A stretch of 64,000 nucleotides of DNA, taken from positions 2,170,001-2,234,000 of the forward strand of contig NZ_JBBODF010000001.1 of the NCBI RefSeq assembly GCF_038002825.1, given 5' to 3'. Positions 44,251 to 52,774 of this stretch are shown one piece after another. Each line of letters starts with the position of its first letter. The stretch's first letter is position 1. The position numbers were made by a program, and so were the translations under genes. The notes under the pieces were generated by a model that made no database searches, had not been told where the DNA came from, and was given only the letters and a program-made list of their open reading frames with translations. Source of the stretch: Paenibacillus sp. FSL H8-0048. GTDB taxonomy: Bacteria > Bacillota > Bacilli > Paenibacillales > Paenibacillaceae.

Positions 44251-44730
44251 CTATTCTTCTTCCTTCAGCGCAGCCAGGATGGCCTGGAACAGCTCAGGCT
44301 GTGCCCTGTCAATCCGCACCGGCCTCCACTCCCCGTTCAGCCAGACATGGCTCGTCGAGCCGCTGACCAGAAGCTCGCCTGCGGTCCGCTCCTGCCCTTC
44401 CTGACCCGCCGCCATCCGGCGGATTTCATATTCATACACAACCCTCAGAGCCGAGAAGGTAGTTAACCGCGCATACACGGTAATAAGATCATCATATCGC
44501 GCGGGGCTTTTAAATTGCAAATCTGCAGAGGTTACCGGCAGCAGCAGGCCGAGTCCCTCCAGCATCCGGTAATCAAAGCCCAGCTCACGGAACATCTCCG
44601 TACGGCCGCACTCAAACCAGATCAAATAGTTGGCATGATAGACCACCCCCATCTGGTCCGTCTCCTGATAACGTACACGGATGGAGGTACTGTGCCAGCG
44701 GCTGGCACATCCAGGCTTACGCAGATTCAT
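44251..44730 (-). CDS. Acyl-CoA thioesterase (YbgC/4HBT hotdog family)
   Basis: A 159-residue hotdog-fold thioesterase. The active-site segment RVRYQETDQMGVVYHANYLI carries the catalytic aspartate-type residue of the 4HBT group. GLGLLLPVTSADLQFKSPARYDD follows as usual. The ATG at 44730 lies seven bases after GGAG. Two codons upstream another ATG overlaps the ribosome site, and the longer frame upstream is not protein-like. It is 29 bp before fxsA on the same strand. The natural acyl-CoA substrate is unknown. Confidence 0.92.
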   Translation of the reverse strand: MNLRKPGCASRWHSTSIRVRYQETDQMGVVYHANYLIWFECGRTEMFRELGFDYRMLEGLGLLLPVTSADLQFKSPARYDDLITVYARLTTFSALRVVYEYEIRRMAAGQEGQERTAGELLVSGSTSHVWLNGEWRPVRIDRAQPELFQAILAALKEEE

Positions 44731-44779
44731 ATTCATGCTCCTTTCTATAATACAGCCTGTCCGGCAGCCAGCAGAACGC

Positions 44780-45961
44780 TTAAGCGCCGACACCGCCGGA
44801 TGCAGACGCAAGCGGCAGCTTGCGGCGTGAGCTTCGGGCGACATAGACCAGGAGAGCCGCGCCCGCAGCCGCACTAAGCATACAGGAGAGGTTCATCAGA
44901 CCAACCCCGCCCTGATTCAGCAGCATCCCGTTCAGCAGATTGCCCAGAATGCCGGCTAACCCGGAGAATACGATGTTAAATACACTTTGCCCGGTCGCCT
45001 GCATCTCCGGTGAGGTAATCTTCGATACATATTCAACCGCCGCGATATAAAAGAACCCGAACGAGAGGCCGTGAAGCACCTGCACGCCGATCATCACGGA
45101 AGGGTAAGGGAAGGCCACCTGGATACCCCAGCGCAGCACATAGATCAGCGCACCAAGCAGCAGTGTCCGCTCCATGCCAAGCCTGCGGATGACCTTGGAG
45201 GCGAAGAACATGGATGGAACATTGGTAATCGACGCCAGGAACAGGGCGATTCCCGCAGAGCTCGTGGACCCGCCGACTGACTGGAAGGCAATCACGAAAT
45301 AGGTCCCGAAGGCCGTCATCGTCTGATTGACCAGAAAGCTCCCGCCCAGGAAGGCCAGGAATATACGGTTGCCGAGCAGTTTTTTGATACCCTGCGAGAA
45401 GGACTGGCTCATCATATGATTCTCCTCCGCCTGCTTAGGAAGGGTGAAGGCGATGAATACGGCGATGCAATTCAAAAGCAGAAACGGCAGCCAGATGGTC
45501 GATACAGAGAACTTGGATACATACTGCCCCCCCGCAATGGCCCCTACGGCAGCGCCTATGCTCATCATCATGCGGATGCTGCCGTAAGTGGCTCCAGCCC
45601 TGTTCGCAGCCGCTATGGCGTACGAGTCGGCTATAGGCGCCTGTGTAGAGGAGAAGATCGTGGACACGGTATACACCAGCATCAGCACGATGAAATATTC
45701 CGAGCGGTACAGGACCGCAAGCACCGCCGGAACCGCCACGCTCAGAATCAGCACCAGCCGCGCCTGGTTATACCGGTCGGAGACCATTCCCCATAAAGGC
45801 TGCACACAGATGGCGATCAGCGTCCCTATAGCCATCAGCAAGCCGATCTGGCTGACTTCAAGTCCGTTTGATTTCAGCAGCAGCGAGAGGTAGGAGCCGA
45901 AGGAGCCCCCGGCCAGTCCCAGAAACAGATAGAACCCGCGCAGCTTTGTTATTTTTTCCAT
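44780..45961 (-). CDS. Major facilitator superfamily transporter
   Basis: A 393-residue, 12-helix permease. The loop between helices 2 and 3 has the MFS motif PLWGMVSDRYNQARLVL. The start MEKITKLRGFYLFLGLAGG, preceded by GAGG, and the overall pattern resemble the MFS_1-like/PPP group (sugar or aromatic acid transport), but the substrate cannot be told. In-frame ATG codons further upstream (to 46039) are possible starts. It is not part of the Bacillus order between pyk and fxsA and, with the divergent G1 peptidase, looks inserted there. Confidence 0.88.
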   Translation of the reverse strand: MEKITKLRGFYLFLGLAGGSFGSYLSLLLKSNGLEVSQIGLLMAIGTLIAICVQPLWGMVSDRYNQARLVLILSVAVPAVLAVLYRSEYFIVLMLVYTVSTIFSSTQAPIADSYAIAAANRAGATYGSIRMMMSIGAAVGAIAGGQYVSKFSVSTIWLPFLLLNCIAVFIAFTLPKQAEENHMMSQSFSQGIKKLLGNRIFLAFLGGSFLVNQTMTAFGTYFVIAFQSVGGSTSSAGIALFLASITNVPSMFFASKVIRRLGMERTLLLGALIYVLRWGIQVAFPYPSVMIGVQVLHGLSFGFFYIAAVEYVSKITSPEMQATGQSVFNIVFSGLAGILGNLLNGMLLNQGGVGLMNLSCMLSAAAGAALLVYVARSSRRKLPLASASGGVGA

Positions 45962-46063
45962 GGGGATTACAAGTCCTCTCTCATTCTTTTTAACAGAATA
46001 CCCAACCTTCATAGCCGCCTGCTGCATTAAATAGAGCACAACCTATTATGAGGCGGTGGACAA

Positions 46064-46807
46064 GTGGGCCAAGTCAATAGATTAACACGGAGCAAACCCT
46101 GTCTGAAGGATAAACTCAATACGGGCAGAGCCGCCAGTTCCGGCTTCGGCTGGACCTCAAGCAACTGGAGCGGTTATGCCATTTCCGGCAAAAAAGGCAG
46201 CTACCGGCAGATATCTGCCGACTGGATCGTCCCTTATGTAAAGCCTACGGAAAAAGCTACGTTCTCCTCGGCCTGGATCGGCATTGACGGCTTCAAGAAC
46301 AGCAGCCTGATCCAGACCGGCACCGGCCATGAGTCGGTGAACGGCAAAGTCCGGTATTATGCCTGGTGGGAGATTCTCCCCGCCTCCGAAACCGTCATTC
46401 CTTTTCCCGTCTCCCCCGGCAACCATATGCGTGCTTCCATCGTCAAGCTGAGTCCCGGCAAATGGTGCATCACCCTGCGCAATCTCAGCAAAGGTTGGGT
46501 CTTCCGCACGGTACAGCGCTATAACGGACCGCAAAGCTCTGCCGAATGGATTGTCGAAGCACCCCAAGTGGGATTCGATATTGCTCCGCTGGCCAAGTTA
46601 TCCACAGTCTGCTTCACCTGCTGTCAAGTCAATGGGCGCAGCCCCAGACTAAAGGTCTCAGACGGCGGCGTTATGATCCAGAATAAGAAGCTGTTGGCCG
46701 TGCCATCTCTCCCGCGTTCTTGCGGAAGCGCCTTTTCGGTCAGACGGATCTATCGTAAAAGTCCCCCTGCCGTGTATTCCAGGAACCCTATTTATACGAC
46801 TCCCTGA
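46064..46807 (+). CDS. Peptidase family G1 (eqolisin-like) glutamic endopeptidase
   Basis: A 247-residue protein whose middle (about 30-215) matches glutamic peptidases. It has SSNWSGYAISG, the WIVPYV strand, the Gln of the catalytic pair in LIQTGTG, YYAWWEILP, and the Glu in SSAEWIVEAP. These enzymes work at acid pH. Two points are odd: no signal peptide is visible, although relatives are secreted, and the C-terminal 40 residues are basic and unlike the family. Translation seems to start at GTG (46064), ten bases after GAGG. It diverges from the MFS gene. Confidence 0.85.
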   Translation: MGQVNRLTRSKPCLKDKLNTGRAASSGFGWTSSNWSGYAISGKKGSYRQISADWIVPYVKPTEKATFSSAWIGIDGFKNSSLIQTGTGHESVNGKVRYYAWWEILPASETVIPFPVSPGNHMRASIVKLSPGKWCITLRNLSKGWVFRTVQRYNGPQSSAEWIVEAPQVGFDIAPLAKLSTVCFTCCQVNGRSPRLKVSDGGVMIQNKKLLAVPSLPRSCGSAFSVRRIYRKSPPAVYSRNPIYTTP

Positions 46808-46900
46808 CATACTGCCTTGCTCCAAACACACAGGTCCAATATATCCATTTACATCCCTGATATCAACATATATCTTGAACTTCCAGAGTGTCCACTTATC

Positions 46901-46938
46901 AAAAAAAGAGCAGCGGCAATCAAGCGCCACTGCTCTTC
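46901..46938 (-). terminator. Terminator of pyk
   Basis: On the minus strand AAGAGCAG...GGC and GCC...CTGCTCTT form a stem of about 12 bp with one mismatch, followed by TTTTTTT. It lies 40 bp after the pyk stop, in the gap shared with the convergent G1 peptidase gene. Confidence 0.88.
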
Positions 46939-46978
46939 TCATTATATCTTATTCGTGCTGCAGAAGCTCTTCCAAATC

Positions 46979-48403
46979 CTAGTCGGCTGGAATCGTATCT
47001 ACCTTCACCAGGTTAGTGGAACCGGAACGTCCAAGCGGGATACCTGCAGTGATGACTACAAGATCGCCGGCTTTAACCAGACCGGAAGCCTTACCGCCGT
47101 TAAGAGCTGTTTCCAGCAATTCGTCAGTAGAATGAGCTTCAGGACCGAATACAGGAGTTACGCCCCATACCAGCGCCAGCTGACGCATTGTTCTTTCCTG
47201 GGTAGTAACAGCAATGATCTGTGATTTAGGACGATATTTGGAAACCACGCGTGCAGTGTGGCCAGTTACAGTCGAAGAAATGATCGCTTTAGCATTCAGA
47301 TCCAGAGCGGAGATCGCTACGGATTGGCTGATCGCTTCAGTTACGGTAGTTTCTTGAGCAATCTGCTGCTTCATGAAGATCTCACGGTGGTTCAGAGCAG
47401 ATTCTGCTTTCTCAGCAATACGGGACATAGTCAGTACGGATTCTACCGGATATTTCCCGGCAGCAGTCTCACCGGACAGCATGATTGCATCAGTTCCGTC
47501 GAAGATTGCGTTCGCTACGTCACTTGCTTCAGCGCGGGTCGGGCGCGGGTTGCGCTGCATGGAATCCAGCATTTGGGTAGCTGTGATTACCGGTTTGCCG
47601 GCGATGTTACATTTCTGAATCATCAGCTTCTGAGCCAAAGGTACATCTTCAGCAGGGATTTCTACACCAAGGTCGCCACGGGCAACCATCAGGCCGTCGG
47701 ATACTGCCAGGATCTCATCCAGGTTATCGACACCTTCCTGGTTCTCGATCTTGGAGATGATCTGAATGTGGGAAGCATCATGCTTCGCAAGCAGTTCACG
47801 GATTTCCAGAACGTCGCTGGCTTTGCGTACGAAAGAAGCGGCAATAAAATCAATGTCCTGTCCGATCCCAAAAATGATATCATTGGTATCTTTTTCCGTA
47901 ATACCCGGCAGGGAGATGGATACTCCTGGTACGTTAACACCCTTCTTGCTCTTGATCGTACCGCCGTTAACAATACGGGTCTTGATTTCGGTGCCTTGAA
48001 TGTCGACAACAGTAAGGCCGATCAGGCCGTCGTCGATCAGGATCGTCGATCCTACTTGAACATCGTTAGGCAGGTTGTTGTAAGTGATGGAGATACGGTT
48101 ATGGTCGCCAAGGATCTCTTCCGTAGTCAAAGTCAGATACTCATCCTGAACCAGTTCAATCGGTTCTACTTCCAGCTTGCCAGTACGAATCTCCGGTCCT
48201 TTGGTGTCGAGCAGGATGGCAACAGTCTTGCCCAGTTCCTTGGATGCTTGACGGATCGTGTTGATCCGGGCTCCGTGCTCATCAAAATCGCCGTGGGAGA
48301 AGTTCAGACGGGCCACATTCATACCAGCCAAAATCAATTTTTTGATATTCTCCAACGATTCACTTGCAGGTCCGATCGTACATACAATTTTACTTTTCCG
48401 CAT
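46979..48403 (-). CDS. pyk: Pyruvate kinase
   Basis: Pyruvate kinase makes ATP and pyruvate from phosphoenolpyruvate. The 474-residue protein has [12 protein letters not shown] at the start, the active-site [12 protein letters not shown], and [14 protein letters not shown]. It lacks the extra C-terminal PEP-utilising-type domain of Bacillus and Geobacillus pyruvate kinases, so it is the short form. The usual pfkA partner is missing upstream (the next gene is accA). Confidence 0.97.
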   Translation of the reverse strand: MRKSKIVCTIGPASESLENIKKLILAGMNVARLNFSHGDFDEHGARINTIRQASKELGKTVAILLDTKGPEIRTGKLEVEPIELVQDEYLTLTTEEILGDHNRISITYNNLPNDVQVGSTILIDDGLIGLTVVDIQGTEIKTRIVNGGTIKSKKGVNVPGVSISLPGITEKDTNDIIFGIGQDIDFIAASFVRKASDVLEIRELLAKHDASHIQIISKIENQEGVDNLDEILAVSDGLMVARGDLGVEIPAEDVPLAQKLMIQKCNIAGKPVITATQMLDSMQRNPRPTRAEASDVANAIFDGTDAIMLSGETAAGKYPVESVLTMSRIAEKAESALNHREIFMKQQIAQETTVTEAISQSVAISALDLNAKAIISSTVTGHTARVVSKYRPKSQIIAVTTQERTMRQLALVWGVTPVFGPEAHSTDELLETALNGGKASGLVKAGDLVVITAGIPLGRSGSTNLVKVDTIPAD

Positions 48404-48778
48404 TAGGTTTTCCTCCGTTTTTTCGTTCTCTCTGTCTCGCTTTTTCCAACTACAAAATCTACTATAAGGCTTGCTCTCTGTATAGGAACTTTATCACATG
48501 TAAAGACATGCACGTTTTATTGCGCCCTTATGAATATTACTGCATGTTGAGCACAAAATCAATGTTAGTGCCTGTTTTTGCTGTAAATTAAAGTCGAATA
48601 ATACTAGGATGGCCGATAAAAGAAAAATCATCCCGCAGCAAGCACAGGATGATTATAGTGGGAATAATTGTATAACAGGTCTTGTCCCGTCCGTAGTCTG
48701 GAATAAGCTGGAATATGTTAAAAAGTGCAAATCCGGCGGACCGGCCATGCCGCTCATCCCCCGGAGAAAAGCTCCCGC
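48404..48778. other. Gap between pyk and accA where pfkA is expected
   Basis: About 375 bp with no gene. It contains the accA terminator (48620-48654) and the pyk leader. No remnant of phosphofructokinase is visible on either strand. Confidence 0.65.
48620..48654 (-). terminator. Terminator of accDA
   Basis: Minus-strand AATCATCC (48654-48647) and GGATGATT (48633-48626) form an 8-bp stem, followed by TTTCTTTT. It lies 125 bp after the accA stop. Confidence 0.78.
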
Positions 48779-49780
48779 TTACTCCACAATCTGCGCTTCA
48801 TCCTGATCGTAATCCTGCTCCAGCACCGACTCGGAAAACTCGCCGATTTTGCGGAATTTCAGATAACGGTCTTCCTTCAGCGCTGCTGCATCCATGCCGG
48901 ACAGCTCCTGCAGGTGACGCCAGACTGTGTCCTTCACTGCCTCCGCCGTAGCTTCGTAATCCCGGTGCGCACCGCCTCTGGGCTCTGCAACAATCTCCTC
49001 GATGACTTCCATCTCCAGCAGATCGGTGGCCGTAATCTTCATGGCCTCCGCGGCCTGCTCCGCCTTGGTGGCATCCTTCCACAGAATCGAAGCCGCACCG
49101 TTAGGGGAGATCGCCGAATAGATGGCATTCTCCAGCATCAGCACGCGGTTGCCCACGGCCATCGCTAAAGCTCCGCCGCTGCCGCCCTCGCCGATAATCA
49201 CACAGATGACCGGCACGGCCAGCTGGGACATCTCGAACAAATTACGGGCAATCGCTTCAGATTGTCCGCGTTCCTCTGCGGTATTGCCGGGGTACGCCCC
49301 CTTGGTATCGACAAAGGTGATGATCGGACGGCCGAACTTCTCCGCCTGCTTCATCAGGCGCAATGACTTGCGGAAGCCCTCCGGATGGGCACTGCCGAAG
49401 AAGCGGAGAATATTCTCCTTCGTATCCTTGCCGCGCTGCTGCCCGATAACGGTCACAGGCCGGCCGTTCAGCTTGGCGATTCCGCCGACTACCGCAAGAT
49501 CATCACCGTACAGACGGTCACCATGCAGCTCAATAAAGTCCGTGAAGATAAGCCCGATCAGATCCAGCGAGGTCGGGCGTCCGTGATGCCGGGCCAGATG
49601 CATCTTCTGGGCCGGGGATATATTGGAATAGATCTCATTCTCCAGCTCGCTGTAGCGCTCCTCAAGCCGGGCTACCTCATCGCTGAAATCAATGCCCTTC
49701 TCTTCACCGAACTGCTTGAGCTCGGCGATTTTTTTGCGCATTTCTACCAGAGGCATTTCAAAAGGCAACTCTCCTGCCAA
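48779..49780 (-). CDS. accA: Acetyl-CoA carboxylase carboxyltransferase subunit alpha
   Basis: AccA and AccD form the carboxyltransferase that makes malonyl-CoA for fatty acid synthesis. The 333-residue protein has [20 protein letters not shown], and the acyl-binding [20 protein letters not shown]. It begins with TTG (49780), eight bases after GGGGG, one base after the accD stop, so the genes are translationally coupled. A long acidic C-terminal tail follows the conserved part. Confidence 0.97.
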   Translation of the reverse strand: MAGELPFEMPLVEMRKKIAELKQFGEEKGIDFSDEVARLEERYSELENEIYSNISPAQKMHLARHHGRPTSLDLIGLIFTDFIELHGDRLYGDDLAVVGGIAKLNGRPVTVIGQQRGKDTKENILRFFGSAHPEGFRKSLRLMKQAEKFGRPIITFVDTKGAYPGNTAEERGQSEAIARNLFEMSQLAVPVICVIIGEGGSGGALAMAVGNRVLMLENAIYSAISPNGAASILWKDATKAEQAAEAMKITATDLLEMEVIEEIVAEPRGGAHRDYEATAEAVKDTVWRHLQELSGMDAAALKEDRYLKFRKIGEFSESVLEQDYDQDEAQIVE

Positions 49781-49781
49781 C

Positions 49782-50684
49782 CTAAAATCCCCCTTTCACA
49801 TCATGCAGCTCCAGCAGCTTCGTGAGTGTGGAGCGCATTTCCTTACGGTGCACGACCAGATCCAGCTGTCCGTGCTGCAAATTGAACTCTGCCGTCTGGA
49901 AATCCTCCGGCAGCTTCTGGCGGATCGTCTGCTCGATGACAATCCGTCCGGCAAAGCCGAATACCGCTCCGGGCTCGGCAATAATAATGTCGCCCAGGCT
50001 TGCAAAGCTCGCCGATACTCCACCGGTAGTCGGATCAGTAATGACGGAGATATACAGGCCGCCTGCTTCACTGAACCGGGCCAGCGCGCTACTTGTCTTC
50101 GCCATCTGCATGAGACTGAGAATGCTCTCCTGCATTCTGGCTCCGCCGGAGGTGGAGAAGATCAGCATCGGCAGTCTCCGCTCTGTCGCTTCTTCCACCG
50201 CTCTTGTAATTTTCTCACCAACCACAGATCCCATGCTGCCGGTAAAGAATTCAAAATTCATCACGGCTACAATCACCGGATGTCCGCCGATGCTGCCCTG
50301 GCCGGTGATTACAGCCTCAACCTGTCCGGTTTTGGACTGCTGCTGCTCCAGCTTGGAGGCATAGCCGGGGAACTTCAGCGGATCAATCGACGCCATCTCG
50401 CTGTCGAACTCAATGAACCCTTCCGGATCAAGGATCATTGCAATCCGTTCGGTTGCATTCAGGCGCATATGATAGCCGCAGGACGGGCATACTTTCAAAT
50501 TCTTCTCCAGTTCCTTGCTGTACTGGATCGTTCCGCATTTGGCGCACTTGCTCATTAGACCTTCGGGAATCTCCCGCTTAGGGCGCTCGCCTTCTGCCGG
50601 TCCGCCGCTTCGCTCCAGACGTTCTGAAGGAATAGTCGCGTACTTCCGTTTTTTCTGAAATAAATCTTTGAACAAGGGTCGCAC
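49782..50684 (-). CDS. accD: Acetyl-CoA carboxylase carboxyltransferase subunit beta
   Basis: The 300-residue partner of AccA. The N-terminal zinc ribbon has CAKCG and CPSCG (about residues 45-66), followed by the crotonase-fold core with [16 protein letters not shown] and [14 protein letters not shown]. It is directly before accA on the same strand. The spacing to the small gene upstream (75 bp) suggests a common transcript. Confidence 0.97.
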   Translation of the reverse strand: MRPLFKDLFQKKRKYATIPSERLERSGGPAEGERPKREIPEGLMSKCAKCGTIQYSKELEKNLKVCPSCGYHMRLNATERIAMILDPEGFIEFDSEMASIDPLKFPGYASKLEQQQSKTGQVEAVITGQGSIGGHPVIVAVMNFEFFTGSMGSVVGEKITRAVEEATERRLPMLIFSTSGGARMQESILSLMQMAKTSSALARFSEAGGLYISVITDPTTGGVSASFASLGDIIIAEPGAVFGFAGRIVIEQTIRQKLPEDFQTAEFNLQHGQLDLVVHRKEMRSTLTKLLELHDVKGGF

Positions 50685-50759
50685 CTCTTCAGCCGTTTAT
50701 TTGCGCAAATAGCAGCTTGCCGCTGTCATGAATGCTCTTGAATCTCTACGTTGTACTCT

Positions 50760-50948
50760 TCAGGGGTGCAGAATCAGATTGAGGACCTCCTGCACTTCTT
50801 CAAGCTCTCCCGAAGGGACCAGAATCTCAAACTGCTGCTTGGACATATTGATGGGACGGCATTTAATCAGAAATCCTTCTTCCGTAAGCTTCCTCTGGAT
50901 CATCTCCGCCACTTTGGCGGTCGGCGCTATATAGATTACCGTCCACAT
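50760..50948 (-). CDS. Hypothetical 62-residue protein
   Basis: A small protein (MWTVIYIAPTAKVAEMIQRK ... EVLNLILHP) with a predicted alternation of strands and helices reminiscent of an ACT/ferredoxin-like fold. Similar proteins seem to precede accD in related genomes, from memory. GGAGG lies eleven bases before the ATG, and an upstream in-frame TTG is too near that site. I do not know its function. It is likely co-transcribed with accDA. Confidence 0.75.
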   Translation of the reverse strand: MWTVIYIAPTAKVAEMIQRKLTEEGFLIKCRPINMSKQQFEILVPSGELEEVQEVLNLILHP

Positions 50949-51095
50949 GCCCTGCAAGGCCTCCCTAATCTCGAATCCAGCCGTATCCTGAATATAATGA
51001 AATTATGATAACACAGTTTTCTTTTTTCCCGCAAGCAAGCCCGGCAGGAAGAACTCAGGAGCGGGAGGCCGACCGCAGCGCATCAGGAGCAGCCG

Positions 51096-51596
51096 TTATT
51101 CGGTCCCTGTCACATGGGGATAGACCTTCGCACCCTCATGCCCGTGGGCGATCCGGGCTGAAGCTGCAGCCGCAATTCCGGCCACAAGATCATCCAGGAA
51201 TACATGAATGCTCCCCTTATCATCATTCAATTTGCCGATAATTCCAAGCTTTATTTTATCCAGGTAGCCGAAGCTCGTCAGGCCGATCATTCCATACACG
51301 CTCGTGATGCCCAGCGCCAGCGTCTCGTCCGCCCCGTAGAGCGATTCATCCGCTTCCATTACCGCCTGAAACGGCTGGGGCAGCAGCTTTTTCTCGGCTA
51401 ACTCATCCAGCGCAATCCCGGTCATGAGCGTATACTGGACCTCTCTTTTGTTCAGGACCGACTTGACGCTGCTCAGGCACTCCTCCTGCGTTAAGCTGGG
51501 ATAATAGACCGATTGCAGGATATAGACGATCTCCGCGATCGAGTCCAGCGATACTCCCCGGCGCTCCAGCAGCTCCTCCGCCATTTGATAGGACAT
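51096..51596 (-). CDS. yutG: PgpA-family phosphatidylglycerophosphatase-like protein (YutG)
   Basis: A 166-residue protein of the PgpA/YutG group. The C-terminal part carries the acidic motif DDKGSIHVFLDDLVAGI. It starts at MSYQMAEELLERRGVSL, with AAGGGG nine bases upstream. No strong membrane helix is present, unlike E. coli PgpA, but the acidic motif is retained. Role in phospholipid metabolism is inferred from the family name only. It is followed by the 62-residue gene and accDA. Confidence 0.8.
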   Translation of the reverse strand: MSYQMAEELLERRGVSLDSIAEIVYILQSVYYPSLTQEECLSSVKSVLNKREVQYTLMTGIALDELAEKKLLPQPFQAVMEADESLYGADETLALGITSVYGMIGLTSFGYLDKIKLGIIGKLNDDKGSIHVFLDDLVAGIAAAASARIAHGHEGAKVYPHVTGTE

Positions 51597-51873
51597 GATG
51601 TCATTCCCCTTCCACACGGGGCAATGCCCCGCTATGATTTAGCTGAACTTGAGAGTGAAGCCTGACAGATTCATAAGTTCACTCTATTGGTTCCCTAATG
51701 TATGCGGAAGAGGGGACAAATGTGCTAAAAAGATCAGTGTATCTCAGCGGCTGCCTGTAAAAGTTGCATCTGTGCAGCATCAGAATTAACTGGTGAGAAA
51801 CTCTTTAACCAGCTGCCATGCTGAGGGTTTGCCAAGCCCCAATTAGGGGCAACGGGTATGCTTAGGTGTATTC

Positions 51874-52036
51874 TGTACAACTAAATCCTCTGATTTAGCG
51901 CAGACTTTCCTTTTAGCTGTAATCCATACAGTTAAACTGCCACTATACCCGGGTTCTCACCCATTCGAGCAGATTTAGTTGTACAAACTACAGCTAGGAG
52001 AGGAAAGCCGTCCTTTTCACGGTTTTTAATTGCACA
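51874..52036. repeat. Four-core inverted array with 51-bp spacing (family C)
   Basis: TACAACTAAATC (51876) and TACAGTTAAACT (51927) are 51 bp apart. Inverted TTTAGTTGTAC (51974) and TTTAATTGCAC (52025) are 51 bp apart. TGTACAACTAAATC (51874-51887) and GATTTAGTTGTACA (51972-51985) are a perfect 14-bp inverted repeat. The long gap 51597-52774 contains this, two further arrays, a loose B-like copy near 51698 and no gene. Confidence 0.85.
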
Positions 52037-52158
52037 TAATACACCTATGTGAATGTTCACTTCAAACAAGCCCCTGATACAGTGTCAGCTTTAAAAGGGT
52101 GGATAGAGTTGTGAAACTCAGGGGTTCGTGTAATGAAACCCTATCACCCCCAAAAATC

Positions 52159-52345
52159 TAACGGACCGAAGAGACCTTCTTCCCACGATAACGCCCCCTT
52201 ATGCAGCGTAACGGACTCAGACGACCTTATCATCTTTCTGCGGGACGTTTTGGAGCTGAATTGCAGGGGATAAGGTCCTTTCGGTCCGTTAATCGCCCAA
52301 GTGACGACTTTCTTACCGCATAAGAGCCCCTCAGTCCGTTACGCT
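52159..52345. repeat. Four-core inverted array with 50-bp spacing (family D)
   Basis: TAACGGACCGAA (52159) and TAACGGACTCAG (52209) are 50 bp apart. Inverted TTCGGTCCGTTA (52280) and CTCAGTCCGTTA (52330) are 50 bp apart. The outer and inner copies pair crosswise: first with third (12 of 12) and second with fourth (AGCGTAACGGACTCAG, 15 of 16). Confidence 0.85.
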
Positions 52346-52512
52346 AAGCCAATCGCCCCTAAAGAACAACCCTCGCATGGAAAAGATGTAAATTGAAGGA
52401 GGAATTGTTTCTGCTCCACTACTTTAAATCCGATGAGGTTCTAGCAGCGCATCAGATTAAAAATAGCGGGTCGGCATGATGAGGCCTGAACAAATAGAAG
52501 AGTAAATTGCTT

Positions 52513-52708
52513 GGGCACAATGTATGCGAAAAACCGAACACATTGCGAGGGCGTGACTGTAATCGGGCACAATGTATGCGAAAAATCGAACACATTGCGA
52601 GGGCGTGACTGTAATCGGGCACAATGTATGCTAAAAATCGAACACATTGCGAGGGCGTGACTGTAATCGGGCACAATGTATGCTAAAAATCGAACACAAT
52701 TGTAGGTG
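52513..52708. repeat. 52-bp tandem repeat carrying the reversed CGGTTTTTCGCATACA core
   Basis: GGGCACAATGTATGCGAAAA starts near-identical units at 52513, 52565, 52617 and 52669 (last partial). The core TGTATGCGAAAAACCGAACA is the complement of the repeat at 6651. It lies about 65 bp before the dnaE stop. Units are contiguous without unique spacers, so this is not a CRISPR. Confidence 0.92.
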
Positions 52709-52774
52709 GTATCGCTTTACTGATCCAACCCATAAAGGGAATTCTGACGCTGCACTAGGCTAGTCGGGCTGCTT

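Noticed and set aside
48364..48806. Small open frames in the pyk/accA gap as a pfkA remnant
   Set aside because: No phosphofructokinase motif (for example the GGDGS loop) can be read in any frame.
52513..52708. CRISPR-like direct repeats
   Set aside because: Units of 52 bp are contiguous with no variable spacers, and no cas gene is present.
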